Assembly: GCA_964505555.1 (NCBI GenBank)
Contig: CAZDIO010000169.1
Span: forward strand, 1-24,860
Direction of reading: 5' to 3'
Origin: CAZDIO01 sp964505555
GTDB lineage: Bacteria; Bdellovibrionota_C; UBA2361; SZUA-149; CAZDIO01
DNA length: 24,860 nucleotides
Shown: piece after piece, positions 1 to 9,100 of the stretch
Numbering within the stretch: position 1 is the stretch's first letter
Layout: every line of letters starts with the position of its first letter
Notes under the pieces: generated by a model
What the model was told of the DNA's origin: nothing
Database searches by the model: none
The model's input: the letters and a program-made list of their open reading frames with translations, nothing else
Made by a program: the position numbers and the translations under genes

Positions 1-56
1 AAGCAATCTTGAATCGCTTTAGCAGCTTCGAGATTGCTTCGCTCCGCTCGCAACGA
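1..56. repeat. REP-like palindromic repeat, cut by the window edge
   Basis: Positions 1-9 (AAGCAATCT) and 31-39 (AGATTGCTT) are perfect inverted repeats. They are followed by a GC-rich semi-palindromic stretch, CTTCGCTCCGCTCGCAACGA, at 37-56. This resembles the dispersed 'GCGAAGCAATCT / TTGCGAG' repeats found in many bacterial genomes, which are often associated with RAYT transposases; that likeness is from memory, not a search. It lies downstream of the minus-strand methyltransferase gene and runs off the left edge, so its full extent is unknown. Confidence 0.5.
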
Positions 57-97
57 CAGGTACATCTAAAATGAAATAGATCTAGAATCTTCCCCTC

Positions 98-856
98 TTA
101 GGGTTTCTTTTTGGAAACAGAAAAAACTGAAGAACCAAAAGGAAACGTTATTGTAGGAATAAGCTTATTTTCAAGGGCAAGGAGGGTCCGGAGCGCTTTG
201 TTTAGTAAGGGGTGCTCTGGAGATACATCGGAGTTTACGGATTTTGTTTTTGTCAGTCCTGTCGAGCGAGAGATCTTTTGAAGCACTCTTTTCCCAGCGA
301 TCAATGGAAAAGGCAGGAATGAGCGGTAGGTTAGATAAGAGATTACAAAATGAGCGTGATGAAGTTTTTTATGAACTTCTGAAACAGTATACCGATGTCT
401 TGTGTGAATTACCTGGTCGTGATCACTTCTTAACCATTCATATGCTGGTAAGTTAAGAATAAGCACGCCATTTGGCTTTAGCACCCGATAAAATTCTGAA
501 AGCGCCTGCAAATCGTTTCCCACCTCGTTACAGTAGAGAACATCGAGAGAGGTAACAACATCAAAAAGGTTATCGGGGTAGGGAAGGGAGCACACATCTC
601 CTTGAGAAAGATTAGAAAGGCCACGTGCTTTTGAAAAAAACAGCGCTTGTTTCGAAAAATCTATCCCAGTAAACTCTCCAGAGTATTTTGTGTTAAAAAG
701 AGAAGCAAGAAACCCTCCCGTTCCACATCCAGCATCAAGAAGATTAAACGTTTTTCCCTCCTTGGGAAGGAACTTCATGACGATATCTTTTAAACCGCGA
801 TACCACCAATGAGTGTCTTCATTTTCAAAGATTCGTTGGTATTCGGAATGCTCCAT
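98..856 (-). CDS. Class I SAM-dependent methyltransferase (Methyltransf_11-like)
   Basis: Probable small-molecule or glycan/lipid-intermediate methyltransferase. The SAM-binding motif I (LLDAGCGTGGF, about residues 39-49) is followed by a GIDFS acidic strand, a GDV-x-LPYPD segment and the post-I FDVVTSLDVLYC strand, then LKPNGVLILNLPAYEWL. The N-terminal ENEDTHWWYRGL and the late FPFGSSVF segment are typical of methyltransferases in polysaccharide or polyprenyl-glycan clusters. I chose the ATG at 856 because it overlaps the upstream glycosyltransferase stop by one base (TAATG), implying translational coupling; an in-frame TTG at 916 would add 20 residues inside the upstream gene. The substrate is unknown, but the partner gene suggests a sugar or lipid-linked sugar. 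It is about 252 aa, a normal length for the family. Confidence 0.85.
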   Translation of the reverse strand: MEHSEYQRIFENEDTHWWYRGLKDIVMKFLPKEGKTFNLLDAGCGTGGFLASLFNTKYSGEFTGIDFSKQALFFSKARGLSNLSQGDVCSLPYPDNLFDVVTSLDVLYCNEVGNDLQALSEFYRVLKPNGVLILNLPAYEWLRSDHDQVIHTRHRYTVSEVHKKLHHAHFVISYLTYRSFLPFPLIAGKRVLQKISRSTGLTKTKSVNSDVSPEHPLLNKALRTLLALENKLIPTITFPFGSSVFSVSKKKP

Positions 857-1611
857 TAGAAGTGAGAGGTCTTTTCTGATGAGACTGAACGAGACTTGAG
901 TTTGTGTGCTTTCCAAACCAGTTCATGCCAGAGAAAAAGGAGATCCCAGAGCACACGAAGTAATCTACGAAAATTAAAGAATTGACTCTTCCCGTAGGCC
1001 CTAAAAAAATGGTTCACCGGAACTTCAGTAAACTGAAATCCAGCTTCTTGAATTTTTTTAACCATTTCTACACAGATCACACCACTGTTGTGTGTAAGCG
1101 ATATTACGTCAAAGATCTTTTTTCTCATTAAGCGAAAATCACAATCGACATCAGAGATTTTCAATTTAAAAAGGCTTCGCATTAGGTGCTGATAGAGCCA
1201 CCCAACGCAGATGCGGTGCAGGGGGTCATGCCGTTTTATTTTATACCCTTGAGCGATGTCAACGTTTGGTGTCAAGGCGCAATAGAGTTTTTCAAGCTCC
1301 CGAATGTCATACTGAGCATCTCCATCCGTATAAAAGATGAGCTCTTTTGTTGCCGCTTGAAATCCACTTCGAAGTGCTGCTCCATAGCCAAGATTTTTTT
1401 CATGGTAGATAACACGCAGAGAGGGAATCGTTTGTTCTAGAAAAGCGAGTATCTCTCTACTTGTGTCAGTACTTCCATCGTCGACTACAATTATTTCGTA
1501 GTTTGAGGTGAGGTTTCTAACAGTAAGCACTGCGGTAAGTACAACACTCGCAATTGTGCCTCCATCGTTGTAGCAAGGAAATACCGCAGAGATACTGTGC
1601 GTCGATACCAT
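856..1611 (-). CDS. Glycosyltransferase family 2 (polyprenyl-phosphate sugar transferase-like)
   Basis: GT-A glycosyltransferase, most like the DPM1/polyprenyl-phosphate glycosyltransferase branch of GT2. The N-terminal SAVFPCYNDGGTI strand/loop, the nucleotide-binding DDGSTD (residues 44-49), the NLGYGAALRSGF segment and the DxD-type metal-binding TDGDAQYD (about 95-102) are all in order. It lacks the C-terminal membrane segments of flippase-linked homologues, ending in a basic amphipathic tail, so it is probably peripheral at the inner membrane. It is first of a two-gene minus-strand unit whose stop overlaps the methyltransferase start. No clear Shine-Dalgarno sequence precedes the ATG at 1611. 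Donor and acceptor cannot be read from the sequence. Confidence 0.88.
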   Translation of the reverse strand: MVSTHSISAVFPCYNDGGTIASVVLTAVLTVRNLTSNYEIIVVDDGSTDTSREILAFLEQTIPSLRVIYHEKNLGYGAALRSGFQAATKELIFYTDGDAQYDIRELEKLYCALTPNVDIAQGYKIKRHDPLHRICVGWLYQHLMRSLFKLKISDVDCDFRLMRKKIFDVISLTHNSGVICVEMVKKIQEAGFQFTEVPVNHFFRAYGKSQFFNFRRLLRVLWDLLFLWHELVWKAHKLKSRSVSSEKTSHF

Positions 1612-1735
1612 AGAAACGACAATTATTTCGTTTTATAAACTAAGGCAATAAAAGAATGCGATAACGGGCAAAAGCTTAATCTTCTAAGATTTGGTGGTTC
1701 CGGATGGTTTTTTGTGTGAAAAGAAAGAGGAAAGA

Positions 1736-2815
1736 ATGAAAAGATCAATTCCTATTGCCTATTTTATAACTCCCCACGGCTTTGGCCATGCTGCGCGTGC
1801 TGCTGCCGTTATTGATGAGATTAGTAAAACACACCCGGACACCTTTTTTGAGATCTTTACCACGGTGCCGGAGTGGTTCTTTCAACAGTCGCTTACCGCT
1901 CAGTTTACCTACCATTCTCTGGTTACTGATGTCGGGATGGTTCAACGTTCCGCATTGGTTGAAGATCTTGAAGCATCCCTGCTGCTCTTAGATTCTTTTT
2001 ATCCAATTGCAGAGGAGAAACTCAAAAAGATATCTACGTTGTTAAGAGAGTCCGAGGTGCAGCTTGTGCTTTGTGATATTGCACCGTTAGGAATATTGGC
2101 AGCAAAAGTAGCTGGGATTCCTTCGGTGCTTATTGAAAATTTCACTTGGGACTGGATTTATGAGGGATATGAGCAGTACGATTCTCGATTCCTTCATATT
2201 GCAAAGGAATTAAGCGCGATATTTGAGCTTGCGAACTTTCATATTCAAACGACACCTGTCTGTGCTCCAAAAAAAGGAGCATATGTGAGCTCGCCAGTAA
2301 GTCGCAAAATTCGAACTCCACGAGCGGTGATTCGAAAAAAACTTGGTGTTAATGAGCAGACAAAACTCGTTTTGATAACGATGGGTGGTGTAAAGAAAGA
2401 TTCAATTCTTGCCCACGAACTTCCTGATCATCCACAGATGAGCTTTCTTCTTCCAGGGGGGAGTCAAACGTTAAAAATCGATCAGAATCGAATTTTGTTA
2501 CCATATTCTTCAGAGTTTTTTCATCCGGATTTGGTTAATGCCTCCGATGCGGTGATCGGAAAGGTGGGTTATAGCACCCTTGCTGAGGTGTTTGCTGCCG
2601 GAGTTCCTTTTGGGTATATCCTCCGTGAGCGTTTTCCAGAGTCTGAAGTATTAGCACGCTTCATTAACGCGAAAATGCAAGGGATAACCTTTCGTGAAGA
2701 TGAACTTACCAATGTAGATCGGATCTCCGCACTTCTTCAGCTCCCCCGTGTGAATCATCAAAGTGCAGATGGAGCGATTGAAATAACCCGCTCTATCACC
2801 GATCTTCTTCAGTGA
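1736..2815 (+). CDS. GT-B glycosyltransferase, MurG/UGT-like
   Basis: Predicted GT-B fold glycosyltransferase of about 359 aa. The first Rossmann domain opens with IAYFITPHGFGHAARA, matching the glycine/histidine-rich acceptor loop of MurG-like enzymes (also seen at the N-terminus of arabinokinase-like proteins). The second domain begins near TKLVLITMGGV and carries the donor-binding signature DAVIGKVGYSTLAEVFAAGV plus PFGYILRERFPES. The ATG at 1736 is chosen because AAGAGG lies at 1725-1730, six bases upstream; an in-frame TTG at 1691 would add 15 residues with no clear ribosome site. It is divergent from the GT2/methyltransferase pair with a 124-bp intergenic region. It probably acts in the same glycan or glycolipid pathway, but no substrate can be assigned. 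Confidence 0.82.
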   Translation: MKRSIPIAYFITPHGFGHAARAAAVIDEISKTHPDTFFEIFTTVPEWFFQQSLTAQFTYHSLVTDVGMVQRSALVEDLEASLLLLDSFYPIAEEKLKKISTLLRESEVQLVLCDIAPLGILAAKVAGIPSVLIENFTWDWIYEGYEQYDSRFLHIAKELSAIFELANFHIQTTPVCAPKKGAYVSSPVSRKIRTPRAVIRKKLGVNEQTKLVLITMGGVKKDSILAHELPDHPQMSFLLPGGSQTLKIDQNRILLPYSSEFFHPDLVNASDAVIGKVGYSTLAEVFAAGVPFGYILRERFPESEVLARFINAKMQGITFREDELTNVDRISALLQLPRVNHQSADGAIEITRSITDLLQ

Positions 2816-2828
2816 CAAAGATCGCTCT
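2800..2828 (+). terminator. Possible intrinsic terminator overlapping the GT-B stop codon
   Basis: CGATCTT at 2800-2806 and AAGATCG at 2818-2824 are perfect 7-bp arms around an 11-nt loop that contains the TGA stop, followed by CTCTTTT. The stem is short and the T-run is interrupted, so this is only a candidate. Confidence 0.35.
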
Positions 2829-2973
2829 TTTGAAGTGATTTTCTAGGAGAAAAACCTACCATAGACGATGTCCGAGGTTCCTCCTCGCTGTATCTGCAAG
2901 ATCTAATTCTCTGTTGCTCTCATCGCTATGAAATATGTGCGGAATAGTATCCCTTAGAGGTTTCTTTTCTTCT

Positions 2974-3110
2974 TAAGCCGGAATAATGGGAACTAATTGT
3001 TTAGTTCCTGCAATTTGAAATCCTTCTCCGTTGATTGGCACGGTGTGTGCAGAAAGGATCCGCAAGGGTAGCGGACTTAACTACGTTGATTTGGTTTTTC
3101 ATAGGATTTC
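2974..3110 (+). promoter_or_regulatory. Structured leader of protein A, shared with protein B
   Basis: Within the 295-bp gap before protein A, the last ~130 bases resemble the region before protein B. A perfect hairpin GGAACTAA-TTGT-TTAGTTCC lies at 2989-3008, directly preceded by an AT-rich -10-like ATAAT. Further on, TCCGC (3059-3063) pairs with GCGGA (3071-3075), and ATCCTT (3020-3025) can pair with AAGGAT (3054-3059). The two stems share base 3059, so they are alternatives. The leader ends in CTACGTT...TTTGGTTTTT, matching the B leader exactly 30 nt from each ATG. AGGA at 3103-3106 is the ribosome site. The earlier part, 2829-2970, shows nothing I can assign. Confidence 0.55.
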
Positions 3111-6100
3111 ATGAGTGTTGTCAGACGATACATAGTCGCGTGCACGCTTTTTCTCACTAAGAGTTTAGCGCTCACAACGTTTTTCCTTTTGGCTGCTGCG
3201 CCACAAGCGTATGCATCACCGAGCACGGTGCAGATCGAAATTGCTGGTCTGGGTGTTAATGATGGGAATCCTTCCTCTCCATTTAATCTTCCCTTAAACA
3301 CAACGCTTACTCCTGGACAAACCTACAAGGTGCTTCTGACGGGAAGAGATAACGATGCCGATACAAACAATCAGCCAGTAAACAATATTACCTTTGATTT
3401 AGCGATTACGAACGGGACGCTGACAAGTTTTAGTTGGCTGGTCACCGGCGATATCGATGATAACAATTTAACCAATTCCATACCTGGAGTAGATAATCCA
3501 GGTCAGGTTTCAACAGACACATTTAGTGGACACTCGTTTCCTACACAGGCACTCATCAACGCCGGGTTTGCCACACCACTTCAGCTTGGGGTTGCATACT
3601 TTACCGCAGGTGCTGCCGGGTCTCCGGTTATTCTTAATTTTGACTCAAATCCCTATGTCTCTGGTTTTGCAACAGACAATAGTCATTACGGAGTAAATGG
3701 AACCTCGTACGGTATCAACGGTGGTGGAGCGGTATGTGGGGTCAATTGCTTAAAGTTTCAAACAAACGTTGGATCCGCAGGCACGGCGCCTTCAATTACC
3801 ACTCAGCCTGCAAACCAAACAGTCACTGCTCCGGCGACAGCAACGTTTAGCGTTTCTGCATCAGGAACAGCTCCTCTGAGTTATCAGTGGCAAAAAAACG
3901 GAACAAATATTTCAGGGGCAACAAGTAGTAGCTATACCACGCCCTCAACAACAACAGCTGATTCAGGGAGTGTGTTTCGATGTGTTGTTTCAAATAGTGC
4001 TGGAAGTGCTACCAGTAATGGTGCAACACTCACCGTTAATGCTGCTGCCGTTGCTCCTACGATCACGACACCTCCGCAGAGTGCAACAATAAACGCTGGA
4101 CAGAATGCTTCATTTAGTGTCGTTGCCAGTGGAACGGCGCCGCTGAGTTACCAGTGGAAGAAAGGCGGAGTGAATATCTCTGGGGCAACATCAGCTACCT
4201 ACAGTATCACCAATGCTCAAAGTTCTCATGCTGGCAGTTATACCGTCAGTGTAAGTAACTCCGCAGGAAGTGTTACGAGCAGTGCTGCAACTCTTACAGT
4301 AAACGTATCACCAACCATTACCTCTCAACCACAGAGTTTGGTTGTAACGGCAGGACAGCCTGCGTCGTTTAGTGTGACAACAAGTGGGACTGCGCCACTA
4401 AGTTATCAGTGGAAGAAAGGCGGAGTAAACATCTCCGGTGCAACTTCGGCGACCTTTACCATTGCAAACGCTCAAGCGGCAGATGCAGCAAGTTACACTG
4501 TGGTGGTGAGTAACATGGCCGGAAATGCAACCAGTACTGCAGCCACCCTGACAGTCAATCCAGCAGTTGTAGCACCTACGATTACTCAACAACCACAAAA
4601 TCTCACGGTAAACTCAGGACAAGCTGCCTCATTTAGTGTAACTGCAAGTGGCACTGCCCCATTAAGTTATCAGTGGAAGAAAGGCGGAGTAAACATCTCC
4701 GGTGCAACCTCGGCAACCTTTACCATTGCAAGTGCTCAATCGGGAGATGCCGCTAGTTACACCGTCCTCGTAAGTAACTCTGCAGGAAATGTAACGAGTA
4801 GCGCAGCTACTCTTACCGTCAATATCTCTCCAACGATCTCTACGCAGCCACAGAATCTTACAGTCAATGCAGGCCAGGCAGCATCGTTTAGCGTTGTTGC
4901 CAGTGGGACCGCACCGCTCAGTTATCAGTGGAAGAAGGGTGGAGTAAATATCTCTGGAGGAACATCGGCAACATATACTATCGCCAGCGCTCAAGCAGCA
5001 GATGCTGCATCCTACACGGTGACAGTTTCAAACGTTGCCGGAAGTGTGACAAGTAATGCTGCCACACTTACAGTAAACGTTTCGCCAGCAATTACTACTC
5101 AGCCACAAAGTCTCTCGGTGACAGCAGGTCAACCAGCTTCATTTAGTGTTGTCGCCAGCGGCACCGCACCGCTCAGCTATCAGTGGAAAAAGGGCGGAGT
5201 GAACATCTCTGGAGCGACGGCAGCAACGTTCAGCATTGCAAACGCTCAGGCGGCAGATGCAGCAAGTTATACCGTTGTGGTCAGTAACGTTGTAGGAAAT
5301 GTAACCAGTAATGCCGCAATGCTTACCGTAAATGCGGCACCAGTTGCCCCAGCCATTACTCAACAACCGCAAAGTCTTGCGGTCAATGCAGGTCAGTTAG
5401 CTTCTTTCACTGTGGGAGCCAGTGGAACAGCACCGCTCAGTTATCAATGGAAAAAAGGTGGGGTTAATATCTCTGGAGCAACCTCGGCTACATTTACTAT
5501 TGCGAGTGCTCAGGCAGCAGATGCAGCAAGCTATACCGTTTTCGTAAGTAACGTTGCAGGAAGTGTAACCAGTAATGCAGCAACCTTAACCTTAAATGTT
5601 GCTCCTTCAATTGCCCAACAACCTCAAGGGCTCACATTAAACGCAGGTCAATCAGCAACGTTTAGCGTTGTTGCCAGTGGGACAGCGCCGCTGAGCTATC
5701 AGTGGAAGAAAAATGGCACAAATATCTCTGGAGCGACCGCTGCAAGTTATAACATTCCAAGTGTGCAATCAGCAGATGCAGCAAACTACACGGTAACCGT
5801 GAGTAACATCGCTGGAAACGTAACAAGTAATCAAGCAACTCTTGTTGTAAATATCTCACCTGCAATTACTACGCAGCCACAAAATCTTTCGGTAACAGCA
5901 GGCCAGTCAGCTTCATTTAGTGTTGTTGCGAGTGGCACCGCACCGCTCAGCTATCAGTGGAAGAAGGGCGGAGTCAATATCTCTGGAGCAACCGCAGCGA
6001 CGTTCAACATCGCAAACGCTCAAGCCGCAGATGCAGCAAGTTATACCGTTGTGGTAAGTAACGTGGCGGGGAGTGTAACCAGTAACGCGGCAACGCTTAC

Positions 6101-9100
6101 CGTAAATCCTGCAGCAGTTGCACCAGCCATTACTCAGCAGCCACAGAGTCTCGTGCTCAATCCTGGCCAAGCAGCTTCTTTCACCGTAGCCGCTAGTGGT
6201 ACGGCGCCACTGAGCTATCAATGGAAGAAAAATGGAACAAATATCTCCGGAGCAACAGCGGCAACATTTACTATTGCAAGTGCTCAAAGTGGCGATGCAG
6301 CAAGTTATACCGTTCTTGTAAGTAACGTTGCTGGCAGTGTGACAAGCAATGCTGCCACACTTACAGTAAACGTTTCACCAGCAATTACTACTCAGCCACA
6401 AAGTCTCTCGGTCATTGCTGGTCAACCAGCTTCATTTAGCGTTGTTGCCAGTGGCACCGCTCCGCTCAGTTACCAGTGGAAGAAGGGCGGAGTCAATATC
6501 TCTGGAGCGACAGCAGCAACGTTCAACATTGCAAACGCTCAGGCGACAGATGCCGCAAGTTATACCGTTGTGGTAAGTAACGTTGCTGGCAATGTTACCA
6601 GTAATGCTGCAGCGCTTACCGTAAATCCTGCCGCAGTTGCCCCAGTGATTACCCAGCAGCCACAAACCATTACGGTCAACCCTGGTCAGTCAGCTTCGTT
6701 CACTGTAGTGGCGAGCGGAACCGCGCCGTTGAGTTATCAGTGGAAGAAAGGTGGTGTAAATATCTCTGGAGGAACATCGGCAACGTATACTATTGCGAGC
6801 GCTCAAAGTAGTGATGCTGCAAATTACACCGTGGTAGTGAGTAACTCTGCGGGGAGCTCGACAAGTAACACGGCAACGTTATTCCTGAACGTGGTGCCTT
6901 CTATTACCCAACAACCTCAAGGACTCACCGTAAATGTGGGGCAGTCAGCAACCTTTAGTGTGGTTGCTAGTGGTACAGCGCCACTGAGTTATCAGTGGAA
7001 GAAAAATGGTACAAATATTTCTGGAGCAACGGCTGCAAGTTATAATATTCCAAGTGCACAATCAGCAGATGCAGCAAGCTACACGGTAAGCGTGAGTAAT
7101 ATCGCTGGAAACGTAACAAGTAACCAAGCAACTCTTGTGGTTAACGTTCCTCCAGCCATTACCCAACAACCACAAAGTCTCTCCGTAATCGCAGGTCAAG
7201 CAGCTTCATTTAGCGTTATCGCTAGTGGCGCCGCACCATTAAGTTATCAGTGGAAGAAAGGCGGAGTGAATATCTCTGGAGCAACGGGAGCAACATTCAA
7301 CATTCCAAACGCTCAAGCCGCAGATGCAGCAAGTTATACCGTTGTGGTAAGTAACGTTGCGGGGAATGTAACCAGTAATGCCGCAACACTTACCGTAAAT
7401 CCTGCAGCAGTTGCGCCAGCCATTACCCAGCAGCCACAGAGTCTTGTTGTAAATCTTGGTCAATCAGCATCCTTTACAGTATCTGCAAGTGGCACTGCGC
7501 CGTTGAGTTATCAATGGAAAAAAGGCGGAGTGAACATCTCCGGAGCAACTGCGGCAACATTCACCATTGCTCATGCTCAAAGTGCAGATGCAGCAAGTTA
7601 TACCGTGGCGGTGAGCAACTCTGCTGGTAGTGCAACAAGTAACGCCGTAACGCTCACTGTTAATATTGCACCAACAATTACCCAACAACCCCAACCAATT
7701 ACGGTTGTAGCTGGAAATCAAGCTTCATTTAGTGTGGTAGCCTCTGGCACTGCTCCGCTGAGTTATCAGTGGAAGAAGAATGGTACAAATATCTCTGGGG
7801 CAACTGCGGCTACTTACAGCATTGCAAGTGCCCAAAGTGTTGATGCTGCTAATTACACTGTTGCCGTAAGTAACGTTGTGGGAACGGTAATAAGTGATAC
7901 GGCGCTACTAACCGTGAACCCTGCTTCAGTAGCTCCAACGATTACCCAACAACCACAAAGCCTTGTCGTCGTGGCAGGACAATCAGCTTCCTTCACCGTA
8001 GTGGCAAGCGGCACAGCACCTCTTAGCTATCAATGGAAGAAAAATGGTGTAAACATTAGTGGTGCGACCTCAGCAACGTACACTATTGCCAATGCTCAAG
8101 CCGCCAATGCTGCAAGCTACACAGTGGCCGTCTCAAACGTAGCCGGAAGCACTCTTAGTAATGCGGCAACGCTGACGGTAAATCCTGCCGCGGTGGCGCC
8201 AACTATTACTCAGCAACCACAAAGCCTTACGGTTACCGCGGGTCAACCGGCAAGTTTCTCCGTTTCTGCCTCTGGTACAGCCCCTCTTAGCTATCAGTGG
8301 AAAAAAGCGGGAGTCAATATTTCAGGTGCAACCACAGCAACGTTTACTATTGCCAATGCCCAAGCAGCAGACGCAGCAAGTTACACCGTTGTTGTAAGTA
8401 ACTCAGCAGGAAGCATAACAAGCAGTGGCGCAACGCTTACGGTAAATCCCGCACCGATCGCCCCCACGATCACCCAACAACCACAAAGTCTCACCGTTAA
8501 TACCGGTCAATCTGCAGCGTTTAGTGTGGTTGCGTCAGGAACAGCACCGCTGAGTTATCAGTGGAAGAAAAATGGGACAAATATCTCTGGTGCTACAGCA
8601 TCAACATACTCGATTGCTTCTGTGCAGATCTCACACGCTGGAAATTATAGCGTAACGGTGAGTAACGCAGGAGGAAGTGTTACGAGTTTTAATGCTTCTC
8701 TTACGGTTAATCAACCAACCTATACGATCGCTGGACTTGTTACCTTTGGGACCGTCGGGCTTGGAGGAGTAACAGTAAGTGATGGAACCAGAAGTGCGAT
8801 TACGAGCTCTATGGGAATCTATGTTTTAACCAACGTTCCAAACGGTTCCTATACACTTACGGCAACGCTTGCTGGGTACACGATTCAACCAAGCACGTTT
8901 GTTAATCCGGTCATTGTTAACGGAGCTCCAGTAAATAGTAAGCATTTTATCGCTACACAATCTGCTTACGCCATAATGGGAAATGTGTTTGTCGGAACAA
9001 CCGGGCTTTCGGGTGTTACTGTCACGGATGGTTTTCGAACGGTGACTACAAACGCAAGCGGTGGCTACACTATTCTTGGAGTTCCAAATGGCAGCTACAC

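Noticed and set aside
1691..1735. Upstream TTG start for the GT-B glycosyltransferase
   Set aside because: The ATG at 1736 has a good Shine-Dalgarno and begins directly at the domain; the extra 15 residues look unrelated to the family.
2974..3110. c-di-GMP-I (GEMM) riboswitch before protein A
   Set aside because: The position before an adhesin-like gene is attractive, but the conserved core (CACGCA...GCAAACC, GGACGCAAAGCC, CGG-CTA) is absent in both the A and B leaders.
4398..7721. Long antisense open frames across the Ig array
   Set aside because: They recur with the repeat period, have cysteine- and arginine-rich shadow composition, and contain no recognisable domain; they are by-products of the repeats.
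3786..8711. CRISPR-like or non-coding tandem array
   Set aside because: The regular ~260-bp periodicity is fully explained by in-frame Ig domains; repeat and spacer sizes do not fit CRISPR.
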